A stretch of DNA of 64,000 nucleotides from Ferroplasma acidiphilum (lineage in GTDB: Archaea > Thermoplasmatota > Thermoplasmata > Thermoplasmatales > Thermoplasmataceae), in assembly GCF_002078355.1 (NCBI RefSeq), contig NZ_CP015363.1:1054001-1118000 (forward strand), written 5' to 3'. Shown in pieces: positions 17,735-27,908 of this stretch; within the stretch, counting starts at the first letter, position 1, and every line of letters starts with the position of its first letter. The position numbers were made by a program, and so were the translations under genes. Below the pieces are notes generated by a model. That model saw only the letters and a program-made list of their open reading frames with translations, made no database searches and was not told the DNA's origin.

Positions 17735-18649
17735 TTATTTTACTTCCTGTTTCATTTTTTCATTTTTGTATAATTTGCCCGCACTATATTTTCTCATAAA
17801 GAGCGATGCAATGGCAACCTTAATTTCATATGACCGGGATTCCAGTGCTGGTGTATATAACAAAACCAGGTAATCTTTTAATCTGGCTACATTGCCACCA
17901 AAAATATTCAGCCTAATCCTTGTAAAGCTGATTTTATGCTTAATAATTCCACGGGTTTCTCTGGAGTGAAAAAGTGGAAGCATCTGAATATATGAATTGA
18001 GTATAATATTCAGGGAATTGTAGGAAAATTCCATGAAAGAATTGAAATCTGTGAAAGAATGTGTTACACTTTGATCTGTAACCCGGTAATACGTAAGTTC
18101 CCTGCTGTCAAGTTCCAGTTCCATCCCGGATTCCTTCGCATATAAATAAATCAATGTGTCAATGCTTTTTGATACCTTCCCAAATGCATCACCGTTAATG
18201 GTTTCCCTCCGGATAGATATTGAAGACATATTAAAATCGGGATTTCTGTTATAATAAGCCAGTGGTTTCCCATCTCTGTCTATCGCTGTAAAATTATTGT
18301 GCAAATAGCATAGATTTTTGTTCTCATTAAACTTTTTAAATACATATTCAAGTTTTTCCCGGTAAAACATATCATCATCATCCAGAAAGCACAGAATATT
18401 TCCCCTGGCAATACCCATAGCCTCTATTATTTTTCCGGAGAGTGTTTTATTTTCGCTATAAACATTAATAACATTGTGCTCTTCCGCGAAAGCATCAATA
18501 TTTGTATCCTTGAAGTTTTTAACAATAATTATTTCGTACAATTGCCGGGATAGTGATTGCTCTGTAGATGACTTTAAAGCGTCCAGAACGTATTGCCTTC
18601 TATTATATGCAGTAATTATGACAGATATATAATTATTTGATTTCTCCAT
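17735..18649 (-). CDS. Family 2 glycosyltransferase
   Basis: Transfers a sugar from a nucleotide-sugar donor to a surface glycan or lipid acceptor. The GT-A fold begins at once (VIITAYNRRQYVLDALKSS) and the metal-binding DxD is in CFLDDDDMF near residue 95. At 304 aa the catalytic domain is complete. There is no clear transmembrane segment; the basic C-terminus (LFMRKYSAGKLYKNEKMKQE) may associate peripherally with the membrane. It follows the flippase gene by 116 bases on the same strand, so both probably serve one glycan pathway. Confidence 0.85.
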   Translation of the reverse strand: MEKSNNYISVIITAYNRRQYVLDALKSSTEQSLSRQLYEIIIVKNFKDTNIDAFAEEHNVINVYSENKTLSGKIIEAMGIARGNILCFLDDDDMFYREKLEYVFKKFNENKNLCYLHNNFTAIDRDGKPLAYYNRNPDFNMSSISIRRETINGDAFGKVSKSIDTLIYLYAKESGMELELDSRELTYYRVTDQSVTHSFTDFNSFMEFSYNSLNIILNSYIQMLPLFHSRETRGIIKHKISFTRIRLNIFGGNVARLKDYLVLLYTPALESRSYEIKVAIASLFMRKYSAGKLYKNEKMKQEVK

Positions 18650-18765
18650 AAGGTCACCGGACTAACTATTTTACTGCACATATTTGTTAACATTTATACG
18701 GTTATTATGTGCATTGTTTCTTATATATTTCCATTACAGTATTATTTTTAAATCTTACCATGCAA

Positions 18766-20337
18766 TTATTTTATAAATCTGAAAAGCCTGTCATAATTTC
18801 CTTTCTGTTCATTGTAAGCCATACGCTTTGCCATATATCTTAATGTGCTAAAGCGCTCCGGTATTACAGATATTATATACCCCATTTCCTCCTGGCTTAT
18901 CAGGTGGAACACTTTGATTTCCACAAGATAGATCAAAAGTCCGGCCAGTATGTATATGAAAATATTTATCATTGTATATGGGAATAAGCCCTGTATCGTA
19001 AATATTATGCCGAACATAATTATAGCTGAAATCCATATTTTTATTACTCTGGAAATATCATAATTATTTACAGAAAACTTCCTGGCGTAATAATAAACTA
19101 TGCTAAAATTAACTGCATTCATTGATGAATAGGCAATTGCTGCACCTATAATATTAAATCTTGGTATGAGTATAACTGATAGAATAATATTGGATGCCAG
19201 TGCAAAACCGGAAGAATAAAGAAATATTCTAGTTTTTCTTATACTGGAGATTCCGGATGCAAGAACTGTTGTGCCGATAAAAATAGATGTAATGAACATT
19301 ATTATGATGAGCGGAATATAAGCTATTGTATAATCCGAACCTGCAAACTCATAGAGTATTATTCTAGAAAGTGCGGCTATGCCAAGTGCTGCAGGTATGT
19401 AAATAAGTGAGACAATGTTCAGGAGAATTCTGATACTTTTTCTGAAGCCTTCCTTATTGTCCAGTGAGAAGAAGGATGAAAGCTTTGGAATTAATAGGTT
19501 TGAAACTGGTACCACAAGGAATGTGGCAGCAGATGCTATGATCAGGGCAAAATTATAAATTCCCAGATATGAAAGGTTAATAAAATAAGAAACAACTATC
19601 CTGTCAATATATGTTGCGCTTGTTCCCATTATTGATGAAAAAAATAATGGAATAGAATAGTAAACAAGATTGCGATAAGGTTCTTTAACCGCTTTTGTCT
19701 GCAACCCGCTAAGCCTGTTATACACCTTATAAACAAAAATCATGAAAAGCAGGGCACTTATAATATTAATTGTTGCCAGCCCGGCTATCAGGTATACGGA
19801 TTTTCCAGTAATAAAAAGCATTGAAAGCGGGAAGAAATAGGTAAAAATATTTATGAAAATGTAAATCAGTGAATATTTTTTATACTGATTTAATCCAAGC
19901 AGCATAGAACCGGATACATTGATCATGACAGAACCAGCTATTGCTATTCCAATAAGCTTTATTGATAGCACATAGGCGCTGCTGTGGAAAAATAATATTG
20001 CAATTTCACCTGCAGAGAAATACATAAAGCTAAAAGCCGCAAGTGCTAATATTATTGAAAATGAAATAGTTTGTTTCATTAACTTCATTACAGCGCCATG
20101 GTTTTCCCGTACAAGGTGGTAGGAAAGATAATGTTGCACACCATTTGAAAGCCCGAACACAAACACAACAGCCATTATGTTCATTATAGCGTATAGCAGG
20201 GATATTGAACCTACTACTGAAACAGGAAGGAGATGTGCTATGAAAAAATAAAACAGGCTGGAAGAAATAAACATAGAGGCAACTGCCGAATACTGAAATG
20301 TGACGCCAGAGCTAAAAGATTCAGTTATATTACCCAA
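18766..20337 (-). CDS. Polysaccharide/oligosaccharide flippase (Wzx/MATE-like)
   Basis: A 523-aa integral membrane protein with about 14 hydrophobic helices in the MOP-superfamily arrangement: N-terminal GVTFQYSAVASMF, long helices at regular spacing, and a charged cytoplasmic tail (AKRMAYNEQKGNYDRLFRFIK). Relatives move lipid-linked oligosaccharides across the membrane. With the downstream glycosyltransferase it likely builds surface glycans or N-glycan precursors. A TATA-like stretch at about 20346-20355 precedes it on the minus strand. Confidence 0.85.
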   Translation of the reverse strand: MGNITESFSSGVTFQYSAVASMFISSSLFYFFIAHLLPVSVVGSISLLYAIMNIMAVVFVFGLSNGVQHYLSYHLVRENHGAVMKLMKQTISFSIILALAAFSFMYFSAGEIAILFFHSSAYVLSIKLIGIAIAGSVMINVSGSMLLGLNQYKKYSLIYIFINIFTYFFPLSMLFITGKSVYLIAGLATINIISALLFMIFVYKVYNRLSGLQTKAVKEPYRNLVYYSIPLFFSSIMGTSATYIDRIVVSYFINLSYLGIYNFALIIASAATFLVVPVSNLLIPKLSSFFSLDNKEGFRKSIRILLNIVSLIYIPAALGIAALSRIILYEFAGSDYTIAYIPLIIIMFITSIFIGTTVLASGISSIRKTRIFLYSSGFALASNIILSVILIPRFNIIGAAIAYSSMNAVNFSIVYYYARKFSVNNYDISRVIKIWISAIIMFGIIFTIQGLFPYTMINIFIYILAGLLIYLVEIKVFHLISQEEMGYIISVIPERFSTLRYMAKRMAYNEQKGNYDRLFRFIK

Positions 20338-20688
20338 TAAATAGGTATATAAATTCTAAATAAAAACTTATGCATAAAGATATGATCACTGACTGTCCTG
20401 TAATAGGCCTCATCCTTAATTTAAATACGGTTAAAACCGTTTATTTTAGGTATTTATTTTATTATTTTTTCATCAGTATATCACAGTTTCAACAGCACCC
20501 AATATAAATTAATGTGCAGAATACTTAATTAACTTTATGAATAATTGATACTGACAGATATACAGTTTATTTAAAATATCAATAACATAAACTTTAAATG
20601 ATATATAAAAACTATTTCTCAATAAAATATTGCAATGGCTATCCGTTATTTCATAAAATAAATATATTAATAAGGACTTGGCAATTAG
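20338..20688. other. Divergent intergenic region, flippase and DUF2079 gene
   Basis: AT-rich 350-base spacer between two outward genes. It contains the palindrome at 20427-20440 and several A/T tracts but no convincing gene. A minus-strand frame crossing it runs into the DUF2079 start and has poor composition. Confidence 0.5.
20427..20440. promoter_or_regulatory. Palindrome ACGGTT-AA-AACCGT
   Basis: A perfect 6-bp inverted repeat with a 2-base centre, in the flippase/DUF2079 divergent spacer about 90 bases upstream of the flippase start. Unusually G+C-containing for its surroundings. A candidate regulator site. Confidence 0.35.
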
Positions 20689-22707
20689 ATGAAATTTGAG
20701 TGGATGCCCTTCCGGATAAAAAACATATTTAAAGATGGAAAGACAGTAAATTACCACAGTATAATTATAGTATTATCCATTATATTCGCTATTTTCTTTT
20801 CATTTTATTCTATTTTAAAGGCATATACACTTAATGCTTATGCATGGGATCTGGGATTATATTCACAGGCATTTTATTCTTCTCTCCACGGCCAATTATT
20901 CTATTCAAACCTGCTTGGAGAGAGTTATCTTGCAGAACATTTCTCGCCATTTATGTTTGCCCTCCTCGGTGTCTTTTACATCTATCCGAATCCATACATA
21001 TTGCTTATTATTCAGGCAGTATTCTTAAGTTTCGCAACAATTCCACTTTACTATATCTCCCTGCATATTTTTTCCAGGATAAAGGAAAAATACCCTGAAA
21101 ACATAAAAAATCCTGCACTTTATTCATTTATAATAGCAAGTGCCTTTCTACTTTCACCCTTAACAGAAAGCCCGATTTATTTTGATTTCCATCTAATGAT
21201 ATTTCTCCCATTCTTTTATTTTATGGCAATTTATTTTTACATTAAAAACAGGATGGCGTGGAATATTGTTTTTCTTGCCCTGATAGTAAGCCTTCATGCT
21301 TCCTTTGTTTTTATTGTAGTGATGACATTAATAATGGAAATGATGATATCCAGGTATTATTTCAAGGAATCCGGTGAGCAGACAAAAAAAATGGCATACC
21401 TGTTTATCACATCACTTATAGTTTTACTTATATACTATACTGCAGCAGGGTACCTCAAAGGAGACATAGCACATAGCCAGAGTATTTTGCTTTTCGCAAG
21501 TGGAGCTACGGGTTCTGCGTCGAGAAGTATAACTGGCCTTGTTTTAACATTTTTTCTCCATCCATACAGATTCATGACTTATATTATCGCCAATTACCAG
21601 ATTAAGCTTCTCTTCCTGGTTCTTGCATTTCTGGCCGTTGATTTTGCATTTTACCGTTTCCCTATTGGTTTAATCCCGGCTATTCCATATCTTGTATATG
21701 CCATGACCTCCTCATACATACCTTATTATTTTATAGGATACCAGTACTCAATGATGTTTATACCTATGATATTTGTCGCTGCCGTATTTGGAATATCTAA
21801 AATGATGGAATTCAAGCCTACGCCTTCCATTAAAACTAAACGGGCGGCCAGGAATTTAAAAAATACCATGTTAGTTATTGCTGTATTTGCAATTGCAGCG
21901 TTTATAGTGGTGTCACCCATATCGCCTGTATCTGTGGAACCTTCAGGCATCCATAATATTGTAAATGATTCAGCAGGATATTCTGCAGAACGGAACCACT
22001 TTGTATATTCACTGGAAAATAATATAAGCATGAATTCATCCCTTGTAACCGGAAATAACATTTACCCGTTATTTTATAAAGATTTAAACGCAACAGCATT
22101 TCCGTACAATAATATTTCATCGACATCTGTGCATTTTAAATACCTAATTGCAGATTTGAACGATAGCCAGACCTACACTAGAAACAGGCATAATATATCA
22201 CTTGCAAATCTTGCATTGGAGTATATGAATAGTGGTTCCTATGGCATACTTGCTGAGGGTTACGGTGTGATAGCACTTGAACTCCATTATACAGGAAAAC
22301 CATTAATATTTAATCCATTAAATGTTTCCTATAGCTCAAAGGAATTTGACCATACTAACGGAAAGGTCTATGGCCCGATACCGGATAAAAACATGTCCAG
22401 TTTTCAAAAATTAGAAAATCTGGGAAAGAACGTGTATTCCGGCAACACCACCTATATTTTGCCCGGAAATTACAGCATATCTGTGTATTTGAACAGTAGC
22501 TATAAAATACCTGCATCAGGGATTAATATCACTATTCTCGACAATGGAAATGTAACTTTATATAGGATAAATTCCAGCTCATATAGATTAAATGGTGAAA
22601 CTTTAACATTCAATCTGAACAGCACAGAGATGCATACAGGTGTCACTTACGTATTCACCGGCATTCCTTCCATAAATGGAATGTCAATAATACAGGATTC
22701 TGTATAA
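20689..22707 (+). CDS. DUF2079 membrane protein (GT-C-like)
   Basis: A 672-aa protein. The N-terminal ~400 residues hold 9-11 membrane helices. The motif AYAWDLGLYSQAFYSS with SYLAEHFSPFMF shortly after is characteristic of DUF2079, whose acidic residue in the first outer loop recalls PMT/GT-C glycosyltransferases. From about residue 410 there is an exported domain of ~260 residues rich in Asn, Ser and Thr with many N-x-S/T sites, ending without a clear anchor. Lipid-linked sugar transfer on the outer face is a reasonable guess given the neighbouring flippase and glycosyltransferase. No activity is shown for the family. Confidence 0.75.
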   Translation: MKFEWMPFRIKNIFKDGKTVNYHSIIIVLSIIFAIFFSFYSILKAYTLNAYAWDLGLYSQAFYSSLHGQLFYSNLLGESYLAEHFSPFMFALLGVFYIYPNPYILLIIQAVFLSFATIPLYYISLHIFSRIKEKYPENIKNPALYSFIIASAFLLSPLTESPIYFDFHLMIFLPFFYFMAIYFYIKNRMAWNIVFLALIVSLHASFVFIVVMTLIMEMMISRYYFKESGEQTKKMAYLFITSLIVLLIYYTAAGYLKGDIAHSQSILLFASGATGSASRSITGLVLTFFLHPYRFMTYIIANYQIKLLFLVLAFLAVDFAFYRFPIGLIPAIPYLVYAMTSSYIPYYFIGYQYSMMFIPMIFVAAVFGISKMMEFKPTPSIKTKRAARNLKNTMLVIAVFAIAAFIVVSPISPVSVEPSGIHNIVNDSAGYSAERNHFVYSLENNISMNSSLVTGNNIYPLFYKDLNATAFPYNNISSTSVHFKYLIADLNDSQTYTRNRHNISLANLALEYMNSGSYGILAEGYGVIALELHYTGKPLIFNPLNVSYSSKEFDHTNGKVYGPIPDKNMSSFQKLENLGKNVYSGNTTYILPGNYSISVYLNSSYKIPASGINITILDNGNVTLYRINSSSYRLNGETLTFNLNSTEMHTGVTYVFTGIPSINGMSIIQDSV

Positions 22708-22721
22708 CAACAATAAAAAAA

Positions 22722-23612
22722 TCAGAAATTTATTATTCCCATATTTTTTAATATTACATAACCAGCTGCAACATCTTCCAATCCTATACCCATAGATTTG
22801 AATATAGTTTTATTCCCGGGGTATTTGCCTTTATTTATCATATAATCCTTCAACTCCACTATTTTTTCCTTTTTCTGCACCCCCATTATTTCTGCAGATT
22901 CTTTCATCGCCTGTTCAAGATTTTCCACTATCACCACGTCTGAGTTGTCCAGTACATCAGGTGCAGCCTCTCTTCTGATAGGAAAATTTGAGCCTGCGAG
23001 GTTTATATGGTACCTCTCAGGCAACTGGCTATAGTTGAATATAGGGCTATTGCTATTCGTAATGCTTGTAATGACATCTGATTCCTTTAAAACATCAAGT
23101 GAATCAACGGACTCTATTCCAAATTTGTCTGCAAATGCCTTCGAATGCGAGGGATTCTTTGAGTATACGTGGGCATGCTTTAAATTAAAGATCTCTTTCA
23201 TTGCCAGAAACTGTGATTCGGCCTGGAATCCCGAACCAATTAAGGTGAAATTTATGGCTCTTTCTTTGACAACCTCTGAAGTGGCCATTGCAGCAAGTGC
23301 TCCTGTTCTGATCTGCCCCAGAGTGTTTGCCTCCAGTATGTAAAGATCTTCAGGTTTCTCAGTATTGAATATTATAACTACAAAATGTATTCCGGATGGA
23401 CCTGCATAATAGGTTTTTAATCCAGCTAAATGCCGAGCCCCATAAACTCCTGGCATAGTATTAAGCATGCTATTATTATTCATTATTCTATCCCTTGGAT
23501 GGGCATCTGATGCACCATTTCCGTAAGATTTGAAGGCTTTTCTTAACTCTTCAATGCATTCGCCCATTTTCAAATTTGATTTTACATCCTCTTCCGTTAC
23601 GTAGGTAATCAT
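22722..23612 (-). CDS. Ornithine cyclodeaminase/mu-crystallin family dehydrogenase
   Basis: NAD(P)-dependent enzyme of the OCD/CRYM family; archaeal members include an alanine dehydrogenase. The Rossmann loop is IGSGFQAESQFLAM (about residues 124-137), preceded by GLKTYYAGPSG, which supplies the substrate Lys. LYILEANTLGQIRTGALAAMAT is the family's conserved helix. At 296 aa it is slightly shorter than usual (315-330). Substrate among ornithine, alanine, imine acids or others cannot be settled from sequence. It is convergent with the DUF2079 gene. Confidence 0.82.
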   Translation of the reverse strand: MITYVTEEDVKSNLKMGECIEELRKAFKSYGNGASDAHPRDRIMNNNSMLNTMPGVYGARHLAGLKTYYAGPSGIHFVVIIFNTEKPEDLYILEANTLGQIRTGALAAMATSEVVKERAINFTLIGSGFQAESQFLAMKEIFNLKHAHVYSKNPSHSKAFADKFGIESVDSLDVLKESDVITSITNSNSPIFNYSQLPERYHINLAGSNFPIRREAAPDVLDNSDVVIVENLEQAMKESAEIMGVQKKEKIVELKDYMINKGKYPGNKTIFKSMGIGLEDVAAGYVILKNMGIINF

Positions 23613-23781
23613 AAAATTTAATTGTTTTTGCTTTAATAAAATTTGTGTTTAAACCAGTATAATGTTTTAACTATAATTCCATTCAAAAAGAGATTTAGCA
23701 ATATTATATTCATTGGATTATAAATAATTGTTATAGTATATACTGCATAAAACGTAAATATTTGTAAATTATATTAATAGT

Positions 23782-25380
23782 ATGTCATTAAGGGCAGTTT
23801 TCGTTAGGCCCAGCAATCGTACCGGGTCAGCATATTTGAACAAATGGGGTTTCCTTCCGGCACCCCTGGGTTTGTTAGCTCTAGCAGGAGAAATCAAAAG
23901 GATACCGGATAGTGAAGTAAAAATTATAGACATGGAAGCAGATGATATCTCCCTGGATGACGCCATAAGCCAGATTCTTGATTTTAAGCCTGACCTGGTG
24001 GGAATTACACTTCATGCCACTGCTGCACACAATAATGCAGGGTATATAGCCCGTGGTGTTAAGAAAGCTAAACCTGATACAGTTCTTGTGGCAGGTGGAC
24101 ACCATGCTACTTTTCTTCCGGAGGAATTGATAGAAGCGGGCTTCGATATATCGGTCCTGGGTGAAGGAGATGAAACTATTTATGATATAGCTATGGCAAT
24201 AATGGAAAATAGAAGCTTCAATCAGATAAATGGAATAGTTTTCAGGGATGATGGAAGCATCAAGCGGACAATGCCCAGAAAGTTAATACAGGATCTTGAT
24301 ACGCTTCCGATGCCCCCACTTGAACTTCTTGATCCATCTAAATACACATTCAAGGTATTTGGCACTGATGACAGGGTTATGTGCCTGGAGACTTCCCGCG
24401 GGTGCCCCTATGGCTGTGATTTCTGTTCAGTTACGCCAACCTGGGGAAATACCTGGAGAAATAAATCCAACGAACGTATTATAAAAGAAATGGAGAACGC
24501 TAAAAGTTACGGGTATAACTGGATATTCTTTACTGATGACATATTCATAGTGGAGCCAAATGTTAAACACAGGGAAGCTTTATTTGATATGATACTGGAA
24601 AAGAATCTTAATACTTCATGGATTGTGCAGATGCGCGTCGATGTAACATCCCGCCATCCGGAGCTAATAGAAAAGGCCGCTAAGGCTGGAATGAGCATTT
24701 CATTCCTCGGTGTAGAATCTGGCAGTGAAGAAATATTAAAGAAAATGCATAAGGGGGAATTTACACCGCAATCTGCGCAGGCAGTTAAGATTCTATCCGG
24801 CAATGACATTGTTGTCATAGTTGGCATGATGGTTGGTGCACCATATGAAAGATACCGTGATTTAAGATCCACGGTCAGGTTTTCACGGGAACTGGCAAGA
24901 GCTGGGGCTGACGCCCTACAGTTTTCAATATATACGCCGCTACCGGGTACCAGAATATTCGATGAGGCACTGGAGAAAAAGTCGCTTTTCACACTGGATT
25001 GGGATAGATTTGATGTCCTTACACCGGTTATGAAAACACATGTAGGCCCGGTACTTGACCAGATGGTGCAGTTCTATGCATCCTATTCATTCTATATCTA
25101 TAAATTTTTAAGGGGCAAGATTACCGGATTGCAACTGGCGGGTAAAAAGAAAAAGTTAATTGATACCGGAACAAAATTTATAGTTGATATGATGCCTGAA
25201 TATTTACGGAGCATTGCACAGTTTCCTAGGCATTTGCTGGAAACATACGATATGTACTGGAACTCGAAGAAGAATGGGTTTATAGGAAAAGAAGGGCATG
25301 AGGAACTTGTTTCCAATTCAAATAAGATAATTTATGATATGGGAAAAAAGAAAAATGTGTATTATATGATAAAGCGTTAA
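23782..25380 (+). CDS. B12-binding-type radical SAM protein
   Basis: A 532-aa class B-like radical SAM enzyme. Residues ~5-150 resemble the cobalamin-binding Rossmann domain (VLVAGGHHATFLPEELIEAG). The [4Fe-4S] cluster motif is Cys208-x3-Cys212-x2-Cys215 in SRGCPYGCDFC, followed by the SAM-site strands DDIFIVEPN and SFLGVESGSEE. The classic DxHxxG cobalamin motif is absent, as is common in this class. Archaeal relatives include the GDGT ring synthases (Grs) and calditol synthase that modify membrane tetraether lipids; Thermoplasmatales membranes contain ringed tetraethers, so a lipid role is a fair hypothesis, not proven. Leaderless start likely. Confidence 0.82.
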   Translation: MSLRAVFVRPSNRTGSAYLNKWGFLPAPLGLLALAGEIKRIPDSEVKIIDMEADDISLDDAISQILDFKPDLVGITLHATAAHNNAGYIARGVKKAKPDTVLVAGGHHATFLPEELIEAGFDISVLGEGDETIYDIAMAIMENRSFNQINGIVFRDDGSIKRTMPRKLIQDLDTLPMPPLELLDPSKYTFKVFGTDDRVMCLETSRGCPYGCDFCSVTPTWGNTWRNKSNERIIKEMENAKSYGYNWIFFTDDIFIVEPNVKHREALFDMILEKNLNTSWIVQMRVDVTSRHPELIEKAAKAGMSISFLGVESGSEEILKKMHKGEFTPQSAQAVKILSGNDIVVIVGMMVGAPYERYRDLRSTVRFSRELARAGADALQFSIYTPLPGTRIFDEALEKKSLFTLDWDRFDVLTPVMKTHVGPVLDQMVQFYASYSFYIYKFLRGKITGLQLAGKKKKLIDTGTKFIVDMMPEYLRSIAQFPRHLLETYDMYWNSKKNGFIGKEGHEELVSNSNKIIYDMGKKKNVYYMIKR

Positions 25381-25483
25381 ATGTAGATTGCTTGCTGGCT
25401 TCATCATATCATCTTTTTATAAAAATTGCCATTGCATCAGGATACATGCATATTGTTGCACCACAGGTTATTGTGGATTAATT

Positions 25484-25867
25484 TTAATCTGACCTTATGG
25501 AAGAAATTATTCTTTTTACGCTCTCAATTATATCATTCTCAGTATAACCCATTGCGAGTGCCTCGTTCACCATATCCTTTTCTTTTTCAATTAATTTTGT
25601 TCCTTTTTCCGAATTATTGCCATCTGCAATTACATATTTCTTGCTTTTTCCAAGAACAATAATTCCATTGGTGCGCAATTTTTGATATGCCTGGTTAACA
25701 GTGTGAAAGTTGATATTTAGAACTTCTGCAAGGGTTCTGGATGAAGGCAGTATATCACCCTTATTTAATTTCTTTGTTGAAATATTATATGTTATCTGAT
25801 TGTAAATCTGCAAATACAGTGGTTGTTCAGAATTTCTATCAATAACAATTTCCAAAGCTTTTACCAT
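25484..25867 (-). CDS. GntR-family transcription regulator (YtrA-like)
   Basis: A 127-aa regulator. Residues ~10-75 form the GntR winged helix (PLYLQIYNQITYNISTKKLN, then GDILPSSRTLAEVLNINFHT with VNQAYQKLRTNGIIV). Only ~50 residues follow, the short dimerising tail of the YtrA subgroup, so it has no large ligand domain. Those small regulators usually control adjacent transporters; here the next gene upstream on the same strand is an amino-acid permease 66 bases away. That it controls the permease is inference. Confidence 0.85.
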   Translation of the reverse strand: MVKALEIVIDRNSEQPLYLQIYNQITYNISTKKLNKGDILPSSRTLAEVLNINFHTVNQAYQKLRTNGIIVLGKSKKYVIADGNNSEKGTKLIEKEKDMVNEALAMGYTENDIIESVKRIISSIRSD

Positions 25868-25933
25868 ATGTTATAGTTATTCTATAATAATATAAATTTA
25901 TTACGTTCATAAAATACTAAAAAATTTAAATTT

Positions 25934-27610
25934 TTACTGGAACTCCTTCGCTTCCTGTTTACTATTCTGGCTATCTTTCCAATCGGCTTCGCCCTCTTTT
26001 GTGTATAGCTGCTCAGTAAAGTCTTTGTGTATAAACTGCTTTTTAAAGCCAGATAGCACACCAAGCGGATAGATTACAAAGAGTCCCACTATAAAGGTTA
26101 TGATAGTTCCCTGTATGTATGAAAAATATTGCGGAAATACAGCAGATGTCAATCCATCGTGGCTGGTAGCTACCATAAAAGTTGCGAATCCTATAAAGAA
26201 TACGTACCACAGGGCATTTTTTGCACCTATTTTTACCTTTGAAAGCGCACCGAACAGCACTGCCCCAGCTGCTATAAGTATCACAGCATAGGGTTCAGAT
26301 GGCCATCCTGTCCAGAACACAATTAAAGCGGAACCGGCTGTAGCAAGTGGTGCTATTATGCTCATTCCACGTACCATATCTTTCTTTTTTGTTATTCCCT
26401 GTCTCCTTGTTACCATAAGGGCTATTGGATTGGTTATCAGCCCTATGTATCCAGCCGCAGTTGCATCGTCTATAAATGTATATATGCTGGGTACCGGTGC
26501 AGTCACGAATACAAGCACTACACCGACTACTGCGAATACAATCAAAGACCATAATGGTATTGAGTGCTTGCTTTCTATATTTTTTAATTTATTTGATACA
26601 TAACCGGATCTTCCCATAGAGAATAGGACTCTTGTTCCTGAACCAAGGTAAATATAACCCGTAACAAATGGAGTTAATACTCCAGTAATTACAGCAGCTA
26701 TAAATACAAATGGGAATGGTTTCGACAGCAAGAAAAATGGATTATTTCCATGGAAAGCTGCCTGCACGCCCAGGAAGTTTCCGGGTATTACGCCTATCAG
26801 GGACCAGTTTGTCCCCATTGTAATAGCAAAGGCTACACTTATGTATATTAATGTTTCAAATAACAGAACCATACCTATTGCACGGGGCATTTTGCTTCTG
26901 TTGTTTGTTTCCTCAGCAAGGTCAGGTATCACCCGTATAGCTCCGAAATCATACATGGCGTAGGGCATTATAGAGAATAGAGGAATAGCAACTCCGTATG
27001 GGGCAAAGCCATATTTATAGAAATTCGCATAATCAAAGGCAAAGAATACCAGTCCAAGGGACATTGACAGGTAAAAGAATATTTTAACAGCACCGGTATA
27101 TAGTGAAGATTTTCCGAATTGCTTTATTCCGTAATAGTTAAATGGAATTAGCCCGAGCATAAGCGCAAGCCCCAGTGCAACGCCAATATATGTAGGAGCC
27201 CCGCTTGAAGCCAGGAATATGGGGTCAAAATAATTTATGCCTGCTATTATGGAGATTACTTCAACCGGCGGTATAAACAGGTACCAGATAATATCGGACA
27301 TGGCATTTATGATGTTTGTCCATCGCCCATGTGTATAAATGGAATATCTCGTTGGGCCACCTGCCTCCGGGTAGGTAACTCCAAGTTCCATGTATGTCAA
27401 TCCTATCAGGGAATATATAGCAGCACCCAGTATAAAAGCAAGAATAGCTTCGGGGCCTGCGATAGTTATCATAGCAACTGTTCCAAATAATGCTCCGTTA
27501 CCAAATGCACCTACCAGGCCAACCATAAGCATTTGATTAAATGTCAGGTCTTTTTTAAGCCTTGGTTTTCGTTTTATTATATTGTGTTTCATAGTATTAG
27601 AGTTTTCCAT
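25934..27610 (-). CDS. APC-superfamily amino-acid permease
   Basis: A 558-aa transporter with about 12 hydrophobic helices. The opening FNQMLMVGLVGAFGNGALFG is the APC helix-1 unwound glycine region, followed by LTYMELGVTYPEAGGPTRYS, typical of amino-acid/polyamine/organocation permeases. The hydrophilic C-terminal tail (EQLYTKEGEADWKDSQNSKQ) is cytoplasmic. Substrate unknown. It probably imports amino acids by proton symport in acid surroundings. Confidence 0.88.
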   Translation of the reverse strand: MENSNTMKHNIIKRKPRLKKDLTFNQMLMVGLVGAFGNGALFGTVAMITIAGPEAILAFILGAAIYSLIGLTYMELGVTYPEAGGPTRYSIYTHGRWTNIINAMSDIIWYLFIPPVEVISIIAGINYFDPIFLASSGAPTYIGVALGLALMLGLIPFNYYGIKQFGKSSLYTGAVKIFFYLSMSLGLVFFAFDYANFYKYGFAPYGVAIPLFSIMPYAMYDFGAIRVIPDLAEETNNRSKMPRAIGMVLLFETLIYISVAFAITMGTNWSLIGVIPGNFLGVQAAFHGNNPFFLLSKPFPFVFIAAVITGVLTPFVTGYIYLGSGTRVLFSMGRSGYVSNKLKNIESKHSIPLWSLIVFAVVGVVLVFVTAPVPSIYTFIDDATAAGYIGLITNPIALMVTRRQGITKKKDMVRGMSIIAPLATAGSALIVFWTGWPSEPYAVILIAAGAVLFGALSKVKIGAKNALWYVFFIGFATFMVATSHDGLTSAVFPQYFSYIQGTIITFIVGLFVIYPLGVLSGFKKQFIHKDFTEQLYTKEGEADWKDSQNSKQEAKEFQ

Positions 27611-27736
27611 AATAGTTGTTTATTGCATACTTATATTTAAATATTCATGAAAAAGCATATATACGCGAATGTTAATTATCGAAAATTTCCATAATTGAAA
27701 AATTATAAAAATACGTTTATTTTAAAGGATTAGCTG

Positions 27737-27751
27737 TCGCATATCATGCGA
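27737..27751. promoter_or_regulatory. Palindrome TCGCAT-ATC-ATGCGA
   Basis: A perfect 6-3-6 inverted repeat in the ~300-base spacer upstream of the permease gene (leftward) and downstream of pyrophosphatase. The centre is about 130 bases before the permease ATG. The short spacer fits a compact dimeric regulator; the nearby GntR protein is one candidate. Confidence 0.4.
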
Positions 27752-27908
27752 AAATAAAAAGGTAATTTTTATATAATATATGATAAACAACATCATGGAA
27801 ATTTTTTAAATACTTAGCTAAAAATTCTTTATGCGACCAGGGAATTACCATCTGAAAATATAAAAATAACAAAATTGAGAGATATTTTATTGGAATTAGA
27901 TTAATTTA

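Noticed and set aside
20509-20757. 82-codon minus-strand frame in the DUF2079 promoter region
   Set aside because: It covers the DUF2079 start and promoter, has Tyr/Ile/Phe/Cys-rich composition typical of translated AT-rich DNA and no promoter of its own.
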